This document shows positions 54,592 to 63,491 of a stretch of DNA of 64,000 bases, in pieces. How positions within the stretch are numbered: the first letter of the stretch is position 1; each line of letters starts with the position of its first letter. The stretch is from Flavobacterium daejeonense DSM 17708 (GTDB lineage Bacteria; Bacteroidota; Bacteroidia; Flavobacteriales; Flavobacteriaceae). Location: the NCBI RefSeq assembly GCF_000425425.1, contig NZ_AUDK01000025.1, forward strand, positions 1 to 64,000, written 5' to 3'. The translations under genes were made by a program, and so were the position numbers. The notes beneath the pieces were generated by a model. It ran no database searches. It was not told the origin of the DNA and saw only the letters and a program-made list of their open reading frames with translations.

Positions 54592-56154
54592 ATGGACATA
54601 TTAACGATCATTATTTCGGGAATCATAGGTGTTGCTATAGGGTTTAGCATTGCTAAAATCATTGAAAAAAGCAACATTTCTAACCTTATCAAAAACGCAA
54701 AAAAAGAGGCTGCTTCAATCTTAAAAGACGCTAATTTTGAAGCTGAAAACATAAAAAAAGATAAAATTCTTCAGGCAAAAGAGAAATTTATCGAATTAAA
54801 ATCAGAGCACGAACAAGTAATACTTGCCCGTGATAAAAAAGTAGCTGAAGTTGAAAAAAGAACGAGAGATAAAGAATCTCAAATTTCAAATGAACTATCG
54901 AAAGCTAAGAAAATCAACGATGATTTTGAAAGAAAAACAGCCGAATTACAGGCTAAAGTGGAGCTTTTAGACAAAAAACAGGCTGAAGTAGACAAACTTC
55001 ACAAAAGTCAGTTGCAACAATTAGAATTGATATCCGGATTATCTGCCGAAGAAGCTAAAGAGCAATTAGTTGAAGGTTTAAAAGCAGAAGCTAAAACCAA
55101 AGCCATGTCTCATATTCAGGACACTATTGAAGAGGCTAAACTTACGGCACAACAAGAAGCCAAGAAAATCATCATCAACACTATTCAGCGTGTAGGAACT
55201 GAAGAAGCAGTGGAAAACTGTGTTTCGGTATTCAACATTGAATCTGATGACGTAAAAGGGAGAATTATCGGTCGTGAAGGACGAAATATCCGCGCTTTAG
55301 AAGCTGCTACGGGAGTAGAAATCATTGTTGACGACACTCCGGAAGCAATTATCCTTTCTTGTTTTGACCCTGTTCGTAGAGAAATCGCCCGTTTGTCTTT
55401 ACACAAGTTGGTAACTGACGGACGTATTCACCCGGCACGTATTGAAGAAGTAGTTGCTAAAACTGCGAAACAAATTGACGACGAAATTATTGAAGTAGGT
55501 AAACGTACCGTTATCGACTTAGGAATTCACGGTTTGCACCCTGAATTAATCAAAGTTGTTGGTCGTATGAAATACCGTTCGTCTTACGGTCAAAACTTAT
55601 TACAACACTCTCGTGAAGTTTCTAAACTTTGCGGATTAATGGCTGCTGAATTAGGATTGAATGTAAAACTGGCCAAAAGAGCCGGTTTATTACACGATAT
55701 TGGAAAAGTTCCGGATACGGAAAGTGACTTACCTCACGCTTTATTAGGTATGCAATGGGCCGAGAAATACGGCGAAAAAGAAGAGGTTTGCAATGCTATT
55801 GGAGCACACCACGACGAAATTGAAATGAAGTCTTTACTTTCTCCGATTGTTCAGGTTTGTGATGCTATTTCAGGAGCCAGACCAGGAGCCAGAAGACAGG
55901 TTTTAGATTCTTACATCCAACGTTTGAAAGACCTTGAAGATGTTGCTTACGGTTTCAACGGAGTTAAAAATGCTTACGCTATTCAAGCCGGCAGAGAATT
56001 GCGTGTAATTGTTGAAAGTGAAAAAGTATCTGATGACAATGCAGCTACTTTATCTTTTGAAATTTCTCAAAAAATCCAAACCGAAATGACTTATCCAGGT
56101 CAGGTGAAAGTAACAGTAATCAGAGAAACCAGAGCGGTAAATATTGCGAAATAA
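54592..56154 (+). CDS. rny: Ribonuclease Y
   Basis: A 520-residue membrane-anchored endoribonuclease that starts mRNA decay. It shows an N-terminal transmembrane helix (residues 3-22), a long coiled coil (about 30-170), a KH domain (about 210-275, [19 protein letters not shown]) and an HD domain with HDIGK near residue 367. Length is normal for the family. It lies directly after the 6S RNA. Confidence 0.96.
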   Translation: MDILTIIISGIIGVAIGFSIAKIIEKSNISNLIKNAKKEAASILKDANFEAENIKKDKILQAKEKFIELKSEHEQVILARDKKVAEVEKRTRDKESQISNELSKAKKINDDFERKTAELQAKVELLDKKQAEVDKLHKSQLQQLELISGLSAEEAKEQLVEGLKAEAKTKAMSHIQDTIEEAKLTAQQEAKKIIINTIQRVGTEEAVENCVSVFNIESDDVKGRIIGREGRNIRALEAATGVEIIVDDTPEAIILSCFDPVRREIARLSLHKLVTDGRIHPARIEEVVAKTAKQIDDEIIEVGKRTVIDLGIHGLHPELIKVVGRMKYRSSYGQNLLQHSREVSKLCGLMAAELGLNVKLAKRAGLLHDIGKVPDTESDLPHALLGMQWAEKYGEKEEVCNAIGAHHDEIEMKSLLSPIVQVCDAISGARPGARRQVLDSYIQRLKDLEDVAYGFNGVKNAYAIQAGRELRVIVESEKVSDDNAATLSFEISQKIQTEMTYPGQVKVTVIRETRAVNIAK

Positions 56155-56187
56155 ATACTCAAAATCCCAATTCCGAAACTTCGGAAT

Positions 56188-56230
56188 AAATTCCAAATTC
56201 CAATCATCATCATTGGAATTTGGAATTTTT
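56188..56230 (+). terminator. Terminator of rny
   Basis: AAATTCCAAATTCCAAT pairs with ATTGGAATTTGGAATTT around a CATCATC loop, then T residues. A smaller hairpin, TTCCGAA/TTCGGAA (56171-56186), precedes it. Confidence 0.85.
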
Positions 56231-56252
56231 TATTTAATCTAAAGATTGGAAT

Positions 56253-57158
56253 TTAATTACATTTTTTTCTCGGATGGAATTGCTCTAAAACTTCGGTTAA
56301 AAATTTTCGATCCAAATGCAAATAGATTTCTGTTGTCGTAATTGATTCGTGTCCTAACATTAATTGAATCGAACGCAAATCGGCACCATTTTCTAAAAGA
56401 TGAGTAGCAAATGAATGCCTGAAAGTATGCGGACTGATTTTCTTTTTCAAACCTATTTTAGAAGCCAGATTACTAATAATGGTAAAAACCATCGCACGCG
56501 TCAATTGCCCTCCTCTTCTATTCAAAAATAAAGTATCGCTAAATTCTTTTTTAAAAGGAATTTCCGGTCTGACATTTTCTTTATAAATCGTAATATATTT
56601 TTGGGTAATCGGCGCTATCGGAACAAATCGTTCTTTATTTCCTTTTCCGCTCACTTTTATAAAACCTTCTTCAAAAAACAAATCGGATATTTTGAGCGAA
56701 ACCAATTCCGAAACCCGAAGTCCGCAACCATACAGCGTTTCCAACATCGCCCGATTGCGCTCGCCTTCCTTCACAGATAAATCAATCGCAGCGATTAAAC
56801 CGTCAATTTCTTCAACCGCCAAAGTATCCGGTAATTTTCGGGTAGTTTTAGGAGATTCAATCAATTCCATCGGATTATCTTCCCGATAATCTTCAAAAAT
56901 TAAATAGCTGAAAAAACTTTTCAACCCCGAAATAATCCGCGCCTGAGAACGCGCATTAACCTGAGCCGAAATCGCGTAAACAAACTGCTGAATCGTTTCT
57001 TCCTTAATTATCAAAGGAGAAATATCCATTTTATTTTGTTCTAAAAACAAACACAAACGCTCAATATCAAAAGAATAATTAGCAACTGTATTCTTTGACA
57101 GTCCGCGCTCGATTTTAAGATAGCTTTGATAACTTTTAATATAAAAATCCCAGTTCAT
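56253..57158 (-). CDS. xerD: Tyrosine recombinase XerD
   Basis: A 301-residue site-specific recombinase that resolves chromosome dimers at dif. The N-terminal SAM-like domain covers residues 1-90. Catalytic residues are visible as Arg in LYGCGLRVSELVSL, Lys in KVSGKGNKERFVP, HxxR in HTFRHSFATHLL, His in LGHESITTTEIY and the Tyr of that same block. Length and lack of phage neighbours fit the housekeeping XerD rather than a phage integrase. A terminator lies after the gene on the minus strand. Confidence 0.94.
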   Translation of the reverse strand: MNWDFYIKSYQSYLKIERGLSKNTVANYSFDIERLCLFLEQNKMDISPLIIKEETIQQFVYAISAQVNARSQARIISGLKSFFSYLIFEDYREDNPMELIESPKTTRKLPDTLAVEEIDGLIAAIDLSVKEGERNRAMLETLYGCGLRVSELVSLKISDLFFEEGFIKVSGKGNKERFVPIAPITQKYITIYKENVRPEIPFKKEFSDTLFLNRRGGQLTRAMVFTIISNLASKIGLKKKISPHTFRHSFATHLLENGADLRSIQLMLGHESITTTEIYLHLDRKFLTEVLEQFHPRKKCN

Positions 57159-57186
57159 ACTACAAATAAACGACTTTTATACACAT

Positions 57187-57216
57187 AAAAAAACCTCTCC
57201 TTTTCAGAAGAGGTTT
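57187..57216 (-). terminator. Terminator of the first barrel gene
   Basis: On the minus strand AAACCTCT and AGAGGTTT pair around a 10-base loop and are followed by TTTTTT. Confidence 0.82.
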
Positions 57217-57234
57217 CAATATTTTATCATTTTA

Positions 57235-57744
57235 TTAAAACTTATAACTTAGACCAAAAAAGGCTCCGCTAAGCTTTGTACTAAAATCGCTATTTCCCCC
57301 TTTATCCAAATTAGACAATCCAAAATTATACTTCCCATCCAATGAAAAATTTTCATTCAAATCAAATGTAAGTCCTAAATCTGCACCAAAATTAAAAACT
57401 TTAGAACCAAATCCTCCATTTAAAACAAATCCAAAATCAGGCCCCGCCAACAAACTCAAATCTTTTACTACTGGAATTTTAACTAAAACAGGAACTTGAA
57501 TCTGGTTTAAATTCTTAACTGAAACATACAATAATTCCGGTTGCACATGAAATTTATCAGAAACTGTTATATCAGCATATCCACCGGCATAAAAACCTGT
57601 TTCCGATTCGCTATAAGAACTACCATCAAATTTACCATGCATTGATGCAAAATCAACACCGGCTTTTACTCCAAATTTTGTTTGTTGTGCATTTGCAAAT
57701 CCAAATGCTAAAAGTGCCGCAATTGATAAAATAATTTTTTTCAT
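57235..57744 (-). CDS. Outer-membrane beta-barrel protein (PorT/OmpA-like)
   Basis: A 169-residue exported protein with a signal peptide (MKKIILSIAALLAFGFANAQ) and alternating-residue beta strands, ending ..GAFFGLSYKF with the terminal aromatic residue of outer-membrane barrels. It fits the bacterial 8-stranded barrel family PF13568. It is one of four paralogues in this cluster. ATG 57744 is chosen because it gives the signal peptide; the upstream extension is not conserved. Confidence 0.85.
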   Translation of the reverse strand: MKKIILSIAALLAFGFANAQQTKFGVKAGVDFASMHGKFDGSSYSESETGFYAGGYADITVSDKFHVQPELLYVSVKNLNQIQVPVLVKIPVVKDLSLLAGPDFGFVLNGGFGSKVFNFGADLGLTFDLNENFSLDGKYNFGLSNLDKGGNSDFSTKLSGAFFGLSYKF

Positions 57745-57782
57745 TTTTAAAACTTTAAACACAAACATTATTTTTAACAAAA

Positions 57783-57804
57783 AAACCTCTCAATTGAGAG
57801 GTTT
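57783..57804 (-). terminator. Terminator of the second barrel gene
   Basis: On the minus strand AAACCTCTC and GAGAGGTTT form a perfect stem around AATT and are followed by TTTTT. It is almost the same stem as the terminator at 57187-57216. Confidence 0.9.
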
Positions 57805-57822
57805 CATTGAAATTAATTTTTT

Positions 57823-58296
57823 TTACAATTTGAAACTCACACCTAAATTAACCGATGAAAAAGTCCCGCCATCTACTGAAATTCCTTTATAAGATACATA
57901 AAGTCCAGCATTTTCCATTTGGTAACCAATTTTGGGTTGGTATAAAAATCCGCCATCATTACCAGATGGATTAACCCCAATTCCATAACCTAAATCAGCG
58001 CCAATAAACATCTTATTCTCTAAGGTAAATTGAGCTGTCGCCGCTACAGGAATAAAACCAGCTGCATCAACTCCGTCTTTACCAAGATAAGCTGTATAGC
58101 CTGTTGTAATACCCGCATCCAAACCTTCAGCCACATTCCAGGTATAACTCAAATCAGCTCCTAAGTTTACAGAATACCAATCTTTAATATCCCCAGTAGG
58201 CAAACCTACATGAGCTCCTAATTTAAAAGCGCCACTTTGGGCATTTGTAAATGCAAAAGCAAACAATGCTGCTGCTGTTAAAATGATTTTTTTCAT
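57823..58296 (-). CDS. Outer-membrane beta-barrel protein
   Basis: A 157-residue exported barrel with a signal peptide (MKKIILTAAALFAFAFTNAQ) and a terminal ..SSVNLGVSFKL. It lacks the PELLYS block that the other three share and is more distant from them. Function unknown; the small size suggests an 8-stranded non-porin barrel. It lies 26 bases upstream of a stem-loop terminator. Confidence 0.82.
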   Translation of the reverse strand: MKKIILTAAALFAFAFTNAQSGAFKLGAHVGLPTGDIKDWYSVNLGADLSYTWNVAEGLDAGITTGYTAYLGKDGVDAAGFIPVAATAQFTLENKMFIGADLGYGIGVNPSGNDGGFLYQPKIGYQMENAGLYVSYKGISVDGGTFSSVNLGVSFKL

Positions 58297-58426
58297 GGTT
58301 GTTATTATTAAATTAATAATTTATTTGATTAAAATTAACAAATACTTAAAAAGACAAGACACACCTTACAAAAAACTTATCAACATTTCTATTGACAAGT
58401 ATTTAACAAGTATAAATTTTACATAA

Positions 58427-58455
58427 AAAAGGCTACTCGAAATAAATAGCCTTTT
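58427..58455 (-). terminator. Terminator of the third barrel gene
   Basis: On the minus strand AAAAGGCTA and TAGCCTTTT pair around 11 bases and are followed by TT residues. Confidence 0.75.
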
Positions 58456-58476
58456 AGTAATATCGAAATTAATGGA

Positions 58477-59061
58477 TTAGAATTTATATCCAACAGCTAT
58501 AGAAAAAACAGAACCTTTGACTTTAAGCCCCTCACCATTATTATCTTCAGCAACATCAGTCAAACCAAAATTATACCTTACATCAACTAAACATTTTTCG
58601 GTAAATTCATAACCTGCTCCTAAATTAAGACCAAAGTTAATTGACTTAAACATTTCTTTAACATCATCTTTAACTCCATTATATTTACCTTTAGCTGAAA
58701 CCAAGAATCCTAATTGTGGTCCGGCCTGAATACTAAACTTAGGCGAAGCATAGAACTTAGCCATCACTGGTACATTTATGTATGATAAATTAAACAAAAA
58801 TTCTTCTCCATCTGCTTTTAACTTTGACCCTTCAGTTGAAAACAACAACTCTGGTTGAATTGCGAATTTATCATTAATTTTAGCTTCAATAAGGCCTCCT
58901 ATTTGAACACCTACAATTGAATTTGCAGTCATTGAACTACCACTAGCCTCAAATTTTTGATTAGCAAAGTTAACTCCTCCTTTAATACCAAATTTAGTAT
59001 CCTGAGCATTAGTAATACCAAATACAAATACTGCAATAGCAGACAAAACAACTTTTTTCAT
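58477..59061 (-). CDS. Outer-membrane beta-barrel protein
   Basis: A 194-residue exported barrel: signal peptide MKKVVLSAIAVFVFGITNAQ, then DTKFGIKGGVNFANQKF, FAIQPELLFSTEGS, FYASPKFSIQAGPQLGFL and a terminal ..VFSIAVGYKF. It is closely related to the gene at 59388, from which it is transcribed divergently. PF13568-type barrels have no known transport role. Confidence 0.85.
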   Translation of the reverse strand: MKKVVLSAIAVFVFGITNAQDTKFGIKGGVNFANQKFEASGSSMTANSIVGVQIGGLIEAKINDKFAIQPELLFSTEGSKLKADGEEFLFNLSYINVPVMAKFYASPKFSIQAGPQLGFLVSAKGKYNGVKDDVKEMFKSINFGLNLGAGYEFTEKCLVDVRYNFGLTDVAEDNNGEGLKVKGSVFSIAVGYKF

Positions 59062-59387
59062 TTTTTTTGTTTTAAAATTCTAGCACAAAACTAAAACATT
59101 TACTACACAAAAACCAAATTTCATGTTAAAACGAAAACCCAAAAAAACACATAAAACCACTTACCAAACAAACCAAAACCATCTATAAATCAACACATTA
59201 AAAACAGCAACATCACTAAATTTAGTGATTTTTAAAAAAAATTAAACAAAAAACATTTCTAAAGTTTTAACTTACAAATAAATCAAGACTTAAAACTGTT
59301 TTTTGACTTATTTATATTAAGTATTACAATAAAATAAGTCATTTATCTGTTTTATATTTACAATCTCAAATCTTAAAATAAAAAAAA
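59062..59387. promoter_or_regulatory. Divergent promoter region with palindromes
   Basis: The 326-base spacer between two divergent barrel genes holds no gene. It contains the perfect 18-bp palindrome ATCACTAAA/TTTAGTGAT at 59212-59229 and a second inverted repeat, GACTTATTT (59305-59313) with AAATAAGTC (59332-59340). These are good candidates for operators shared by the two genes. A TATATTTA motif near 59352 is one base off TAnnTTTG. Confidence 0.55.
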
Positions 59388-59942
59388 ATGAAAAAATTAA
59401 TCTTAGCAGCAATTATGCTTTTTAGCACCACAGCTGCAATACAAGCACAATCCATTCGTTTTGGTATTAAAGGTGGAGCCAATTTTGCTAATCAAAATGG
59501 AGACGAAGTCCCTAATTTTCCAGACAAAGAATCCATCACGAGCTATCACGCCGGTTTAGTTGCCGAAGTAAAATTATTAGACCGTTTTGCCATTCAGCCT
59601 GAGCTCTTGTATTCTACACAAGGTGCTACTTATAAAAATGCGGTTGAAGAGTTTAAAAATGAATTGGGTTATCTTTCTATCCCCGTTCTTGCTAAATTTT
59701 ACCTAAGCAAAAGTTTAAGTTTAGAACTAGGACCGCAAGCTTCCTTTTTATTAAGTGAAAGAAAAAATGTTGATTTAGGAGATCAAAACACATTTGAATT
59801 TGCTGCAGTTGGTGGTTTAGGTTTAAACATTACCAAAAACCTTTTTGTTCAGGCACGTTACGGCCTGGGATTAACCGAAGCTTCAAAAGATGCCGACATA
59901 AAAAACTCAACAATTCAGTTGTCAGCAGGTATCATGTTCTAA
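59388..59942 (+). CDS. Outer-membrane beta-barrel protein
   Basis: A 184-residue exported barrel with a signal peptide ending near residue 20 (..AAIQAQ) and the same internal blocks as its divergent neighbour: SIRFGIKGGANFANQNG, RFAIQPELLYSTQGA and FYLSKSLSLELGPQASFL. The C-terminus ..IQLSAGIMF ends in Phe. It seems to be a duplicate of the 58477-59061 gene. A terminator follows. Confidence 0.86.
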   Translation: MKKLILAAIMLFSTTAAIQAQSIRFGIKGGANFANQNGDEVPNFPDKESITSYHAGLVAEVKLLDRFAIQPELLYSTQGATYKNAVEEFKNELGYLSIPVLAKFYLSKSLSLELGPQASFLLSERKNVDLGDQNTFEFAAVGGLGLNITKNLFVQARYGLGLTEASKDADIKNSTIQLSAGIMF

Positions 59943-59969
59943 AATTTTTTCCGAAACAAATTTTAATTT

Positions 59970-60008
59970 AAACCGTGTCGTTATTTTTTTTAACGAGACG
60001 GTTTTTTT
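59970..60008 (+). terminator. Terminator of the fourth barrel gene
   Basis: AAACCGTGTCGTTA (59970-59983) and TAACGAGACGGTTT (59991-60004) pair with one mismatch around TTTTTTT, then T residues. Confidence 0.85.
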
Positions 60009-60032
60009 ATATTTTTACAAAAAAGATTTTAA

Positions 60033-60446
60033 ATGAAAATTAGCATTATAAACGGTCCTAATCTAAACTTATTAGGAAAACGCGAACCTGAAATTTACGG
60101 AAGTCTGACTTTCGAAGCCTATTTTGAAGAACTAAAACAAAAATTCCCATCCATCGAATTCAACTATTATCAAAGTAATATTGAAGGCGAATTAATTGAT
60201 AAAATACAGGAATTTGGCTTTACCTATGACGGAATCATATTAAATGCCGGAGCTTACACCCATACTTCTGTTGGTATTGGTGATGCCGTAAAAGGAATCA
60301 CCACTCCGGTGGTTGAAGTACATATTTCGAATACTTTTTCCAGAGAAAGCTTCCGCCATCAATCTTATATTTCCGGAAATGCCAAAGGAGTAGTTTTAGG
60401 TTTTGGCTTAAAAAGTTATGATTTAGCCATTCAGTCTTTCCTGTAA
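60033..60446 (+). CDS. aroQ: Type II 3-dehydroquinate dehydratase
   Basis: A 137-residue dodecameric shikimate-pathway enzyme. The diagnostic start INGPNLNLLGKREPEIYG carries the catalytic Arg and Tyr (near residue 22), the NAGAYTHTSVGIGDA block lies near 71, and VEVHISN holds the catalytic His (near 97). Length is normal. In relatives aroQ often neighbours xerD; here four barrel genes stand between them. Confidence 0.96.
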   Translation: MKISIINGPNLNLLGKREPEIYGSLTFEAYFEELKQKFPSIEFNYYQSNIEGELIDKIQEFGFTYDGIILNAGAYTHTSVGIGDAVKGITTPVVEVHISNTFSRESFRHQSYISGNAKGVVLGFGLKSYDLAIQSFL

Positions 60447-60467
60447 TTAACTTTCAAAAATTATTAT

Positions 60468-60512
60468 AAATCCTGTTTTTCTATCTTGGATACGAAAAAC
60501 AGGATTTTTTTT
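60468..60512 (+). terminator. Terminator of aroQ
   Basis: AAATCCTGTTTTTC pairs with GAAAAACAGGATTT around 12 bases and is followed by a T-run. Confidence 0.92.
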
Positions 60513-60632
60513 TTTGCTAATTGGCAATTCTAAATAGGCATTACCTCTATTTAAAAAACGTCATAAAGCAACTGAGCAAAATACTTCTGGAAATCTCACT
60601 AAACAAACTACTTACTAATTTGAAAAATAAAA

Positions 60633-60720
60633 TTACGTATTAAAATAAGTATTTTTACGTAAATATTTTTCAAAAACTGCGTTTTCGCAACTTTTCACCA
60701 GTTTAAACTACTTAAATTTG
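60633..60720 (+). promoter_or_regulatory. Promoter region of the NarK-like gene
   Basis: TAAATTTG at 60713-60720 matches the -7 box, 18 bases before the ATG. Upstream lie two copies of TACGTA, as TTACGTA near 60633 and TTACGTAA near 60655, in an inverted arrangement. They could be sites for a nitrogen-oxide or anaerobic regulator (inference). Confidence 0.5.
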
Positions 60721-60738
60721 TAAAAAAATATAAGTAGT

Positions 60739-62223
60739 ATGAAAAACACAACTTCCCTTTCAAAATCGCACCGAATGTTATTTCTCAATACATTAGCTTT
60801 CACCGTTTGTTTTGCCTGTTGGACATTAAATGGTGTATTAGTAACCTATCTGGTTGATAAAGGTATTTTCAACTGGAGTGTGGTTCAGGTAGGATGGTTA
60901 CTAGGAATTCCTATTTTAACCGGAGCTGTAATGCGTTTACCAATGGGTATCTTAACGGATAAATTTGGCGGAAAATATGTTTTCTCCTTATTATTATTGC
61001 TGTGTTCCATTCCGTTGTTTTTACTTCCGTTGGCCAGTAACTTTTATATGTTTGCTTTTTTAAGCTTCCTTTTTGGAATGGTAGGAACCAGTTTTGCTGT
61101 GGGAGTAGGATATACTTCTATTTTATATCCAAAAGAATGGCAAGGAAGAGCCTTGGGTATTTTTGGAATGGGAAATGCGGGTGCAGCGATTACCACCTTT
61201 ATTGCTCCTTCCTTATTGAATGAATTTGCAGTAACAGATCCTGAAAACGGCTGGAAAATTTTACCCGTTATCTATGGTGCTGCACTTTTAGCAATTGGTA
61301 TTTTGTTTTTAGTTTTTGCTGAAAATAAAAAATTAGATAAATCAACCAAAAGCATTCCTCAAATGCTAAATACCTTAAAAAATGTTCGTGTTTGGCGTTT
61401 TGGAGCTTACTATTTCTTAGTTTTTGGTTGCTTTGTGGCTTATTCACAATGGTTATTGCCAAACTTCATGAATGTGTATCAAACCACCTTAGTTATGGGA
61501 GGAATATTTGCCACATTATTCAGCTTGCCATCCGGAGTCATTCGTGCTTTTGGCGGATACTTGTCTGACAAATACGGAGCGCGTAAAGTGATGTATTGGG
61601 TTTTAGGAACTTCTGCTTTATTTAGTGCCTTATTAATGGTTCCAAAAATGGAAATTACAACAGCCGGTTCAGGAATTATGGCTAAAAAAGCCGGTGTGAT
61701 TACAGAAATTAGCCCTACAAACATCAAAGTTGGAGAAGCCGATTTTCCTTTAACTGTTAAAAAAGAAATCGCAAGTAACGGAAATAACATTTTACCAAGC
61801 AAAACCTCCTGGCAGGAAGTCGTGGTAGCACAAAATCAAAATGTAGCCAAAAAGGAATTACTGGCACGCGGAGTTACCCAAATTAAATTTGATGCCAACA
61901 TGTGGGTGTACTTAATTCTGGTTATTTTAATTGGTATTTCCTGGGGAATTGGAAAAGCTGCCGTTTACAAACACATTCCGGAATATTTCCCTAACGAAGT
62001 AGGCGTTGTAGGCGGAATGGTAGGACTTTTGGGCGGACTTGGAGGTTTCTTTTGTCCAATTATTTTCAGTTATTTACTTGAATTCACCGGACTTTGGTCC
62101 AGTTCGTGGATATTCGTGTTATTATTTTCAGTAATTTGCCTGGTTTGGATGCACCTTATCATTACAAAAATGATGAATAAAAACGAACCTGTTTTAGCCA
62201 AGCAAATCGAAGTTTTGACTTAA
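60739..62223 (+). CDS. narK: NarK/NasA-type MFS nitrate/nitrite transporter with an internal insert
   Basis: A 494-residue MFS transporter of the nitrate/nitrite porter family. The N-terminal half has NGVLVTYLVDKG..QVGWLLGIPILTGAVMRLPMGILTDKFGG and FGMGNAGAAITTFIAP; the C-terminal half has VFGCFVAYSQWLLPNF and GIGKAAVYKHIPEYFPNEVG. Between two helices, about residues 303-385, lies an 80-residue hydrophilic insert. No nitrate reductase genes are in the window. The promoter and terminator suggest a single-gene unit. Confidence 0.88.
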   Translation: MKNTTSLSKSHRMLFLNTLAFTVCFACWTLNGVLVTYLVDKGIFNWSVVQVGWLLGIPILTGAVMRLPMGILTDKFGGKYVFSLLLLLCSIPLFLLPLASNFYMFAFLSFLFGMVGTSFAVGVGYTSILYPKEWQGRALGIFGMGNAGAAITTFIAPSLLNEFAVTDPENGWKILPVIYGAALLAIGILFLVFAENKKLDKSTKSIPQMLNTLKNVRVWRFGAYYFLVFGCFVAYSQWLLPNFMNVYQTTLVMGGIFATLFSLPSGVIRAFGGYLSDKYGARKVMYWVLGTSALFSALLMVPKMEITTAGSGIMAKKAGVITEISPTNIKVGEADFPLTVKKEIASNGNNILPSKTSWQEVVVAQNQNVAKKELLARGVTQIKFDANMWVYLILVILIGISWGIGKAAVYKHIPEYFPNEVGVVGGMVGLLGGLGGFFCPIIFSYLLEFTGLWSSSWIFVLLFSVICLVWMHLIITKMMNKNEPVLAKQIEVLT

Positions 62224-62243
62224 ATAATAGTTTTAAATAAATC

Positions 62244-62285
62244 AAATCCTCTTAGGTTGTCCTTCTGACCTGAGAGGATTTTTTG
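62244..62285 (+). terminator. Terminator of narK
   Basis: AAATCCTCTTAGGT pairs with ACCTGAGAGGATTT with small imperfections and is followed by TTTT. Confidence 0.82.
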
Positions 62286-62286
62286 T

Positions 62287-62294
62287 TATATTTG
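62287..62294 (+). promoter_or_regulatory. -7 box of the YdeI-family gene
   Basis: TATATTTG matches TAnnTTTG and lies 30 bases before the ATG at 62325. Confidence 0.6.
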
Positions 62295-62324
62295 AAAATA
62301 TAAAACCAAACTTTTCTCTAAAAA

Positions 62325-62894
62325 ATGCACGAAAAACCAATCCTCTATTTTAAAAACAATGCCGAATGGAGAACTTGGTTGCACGAAAACCACAATAAAT
62401 ACAAAGCCGTTTATTTAGTATTTTACAAAGTAGCTCACGAAGCCGAAAGCATGCGCTGGGAAGAAGCGGTAAAAGTGGCTATTTGTTATGGCTGGATTGA
62501 TTCGACAGTAAAAAAACTGGACGAAGACCGAAGACTCCAACTATTCACCCCAAGAAAAGACAAAAGTGTTTGGAGCAAAGTCAACAAAAATTACATAGAG
62601 GAATTGATTGCTGCCAACTTAATGCACGAAAGCGGTTTGAAAAAAATTGAAATCGCTAAGCAAAACGGTTCCTGGGAAAGTTTGGATGCTGTTGAAAATT
62701 TAGAAATCCCCAAAGATTTACAACTTGAATTTGATAAAAACAAAGAAGCTTTTACCAATTATTCTAACTTTAGTAAAACCTATAAAAAAAGTTATTTGTA
62801 TTGGTTAAACCAAGCCAAACGGCCAGCAACCAGACAAAATCGCATTGCTCAAATTATTGATTTGTGCGAGAGAAATTGTAAATCAAGAGGGTAA
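62325..62894 (+). CDS. YdeI/OmpD-associated family protein
   Basis: A 189-residue cytoplasmic protein with the YdeI-family blocks WLHENHNKYKAVYLVFYK, CYGWIDSTVKKLDEDRR and FTPRKDKSVWSKVNKNYIEE near residues 64-83, and the late FSKTYKKSYLYWLNQAK segment. The biochemical function of the family is unknown. The next gene begins 21 bases later and may be in the same transcript. Confidence 0.86.
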   Translation: MHEKPILYFKNNAEWRTWLHENHNKYKAVYLVFYKVAHEAESMRWEEAVKVAICYGWIDSTVKKLDEDRRLQLFTPRKDKSVWSKVNKNYIEELIAANLMHESGLKKIEIAKQNGSWESLDAVENLEIPKDLQLEFDKNKEAFTNYSNFSKTYKKSYLYWLNQAKRPATRQNRIAQIIDLCERNCKSRG

Positions 62895-62915
62895 AAATCA
62901 TCTAATAATACAACT

Positions 62916-63473
62916 ATGGAAAAGCAATTAACCGCAACAGAATCAGAAGCTTTATTAACTTCTTTAAAAACCCGTTTTGAAAAAAACAAAAACCGCCATC
63001 CAGAATTAGATTGGCACAGAATCCAAACAAAACTGGAAGCCAGTCCTGAAAAACTTTGGTCACTAAATCAAATGGAGCTCACCGAAGGCGAACCGGATGT
63101 TATACATTACAATCCCCAAACAGATGAATACACTTTTTGTGATTGTTCTCCCGAAAGTCCCAAAGGCCGCAGAAGTCTTTGTTACGACAAAAAAGCTTTA
63201 GATTCCAGAAAAGAACATAAGCCTAAAAACAACGTATTGGATGTTGCCGCAGCAATGGGAATAGCACTTTTGAACGAAGAAGAATATCGCTTTCTGCAAA
63301 GCTTAGGCAATTTTGACAGCAAATCATCCAGTTGGATTCAAACGCCAAAAGAAATCAGAGAACTGGGAGGTGCTATTTTTGCTGATTTTCGTTATAATAC
63401 CATTTTTATTTACCACAATGGTGCCGAATCTTATTATGCTGCCAGAGGATTTCGGGCTTCTTTAAAAATCTAA
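62916..63473 (+). CDS. DUF4256 protein
   Basis: A 185-residue cytoplasmic protein that matches DUF4256: EALLTSLKTRFEKNKNRHPE near the start, EYTFCDCSPESPKGRRSLCY in the middle, and a C-terminal LGGAIFADFRYNTIFIYHNGAESYYAARGFRA-type block (quoted in parts, residues about 150-181). Function unknown. It is probably in one unit with the YdeI-family gene. Confidence 0.88.
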   Translation: MEKQLTATESEALLTSLKTRFEKNKNRHPELDWHRIQTKLEASPEKLWSLNQMELTEGEPDVIHYNPQTDEYTFCDCSPESPKGRRSLCYDKKALDSRKEHKPKNNVLDVAAAMGIALLNEEEYRFLQSLGNFDSKSSSWIQTPKEIRELGGAIFADFRYNTIFIYHNGAESYYAARGFRASLKI

Positions 63474-63491
63474 TTACTAAAAAACCACAAC

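Noticed and set aside
56253..57158. XerD-type recombinase as integrase of the cassette-like element or a phage
   Set aside because: Its length, context and motifs fit the chromosomal dimer-resolution recombinase; it lies 25 kb away with no phage or integron genes beside it and has no IntI-specific insert that I can see.
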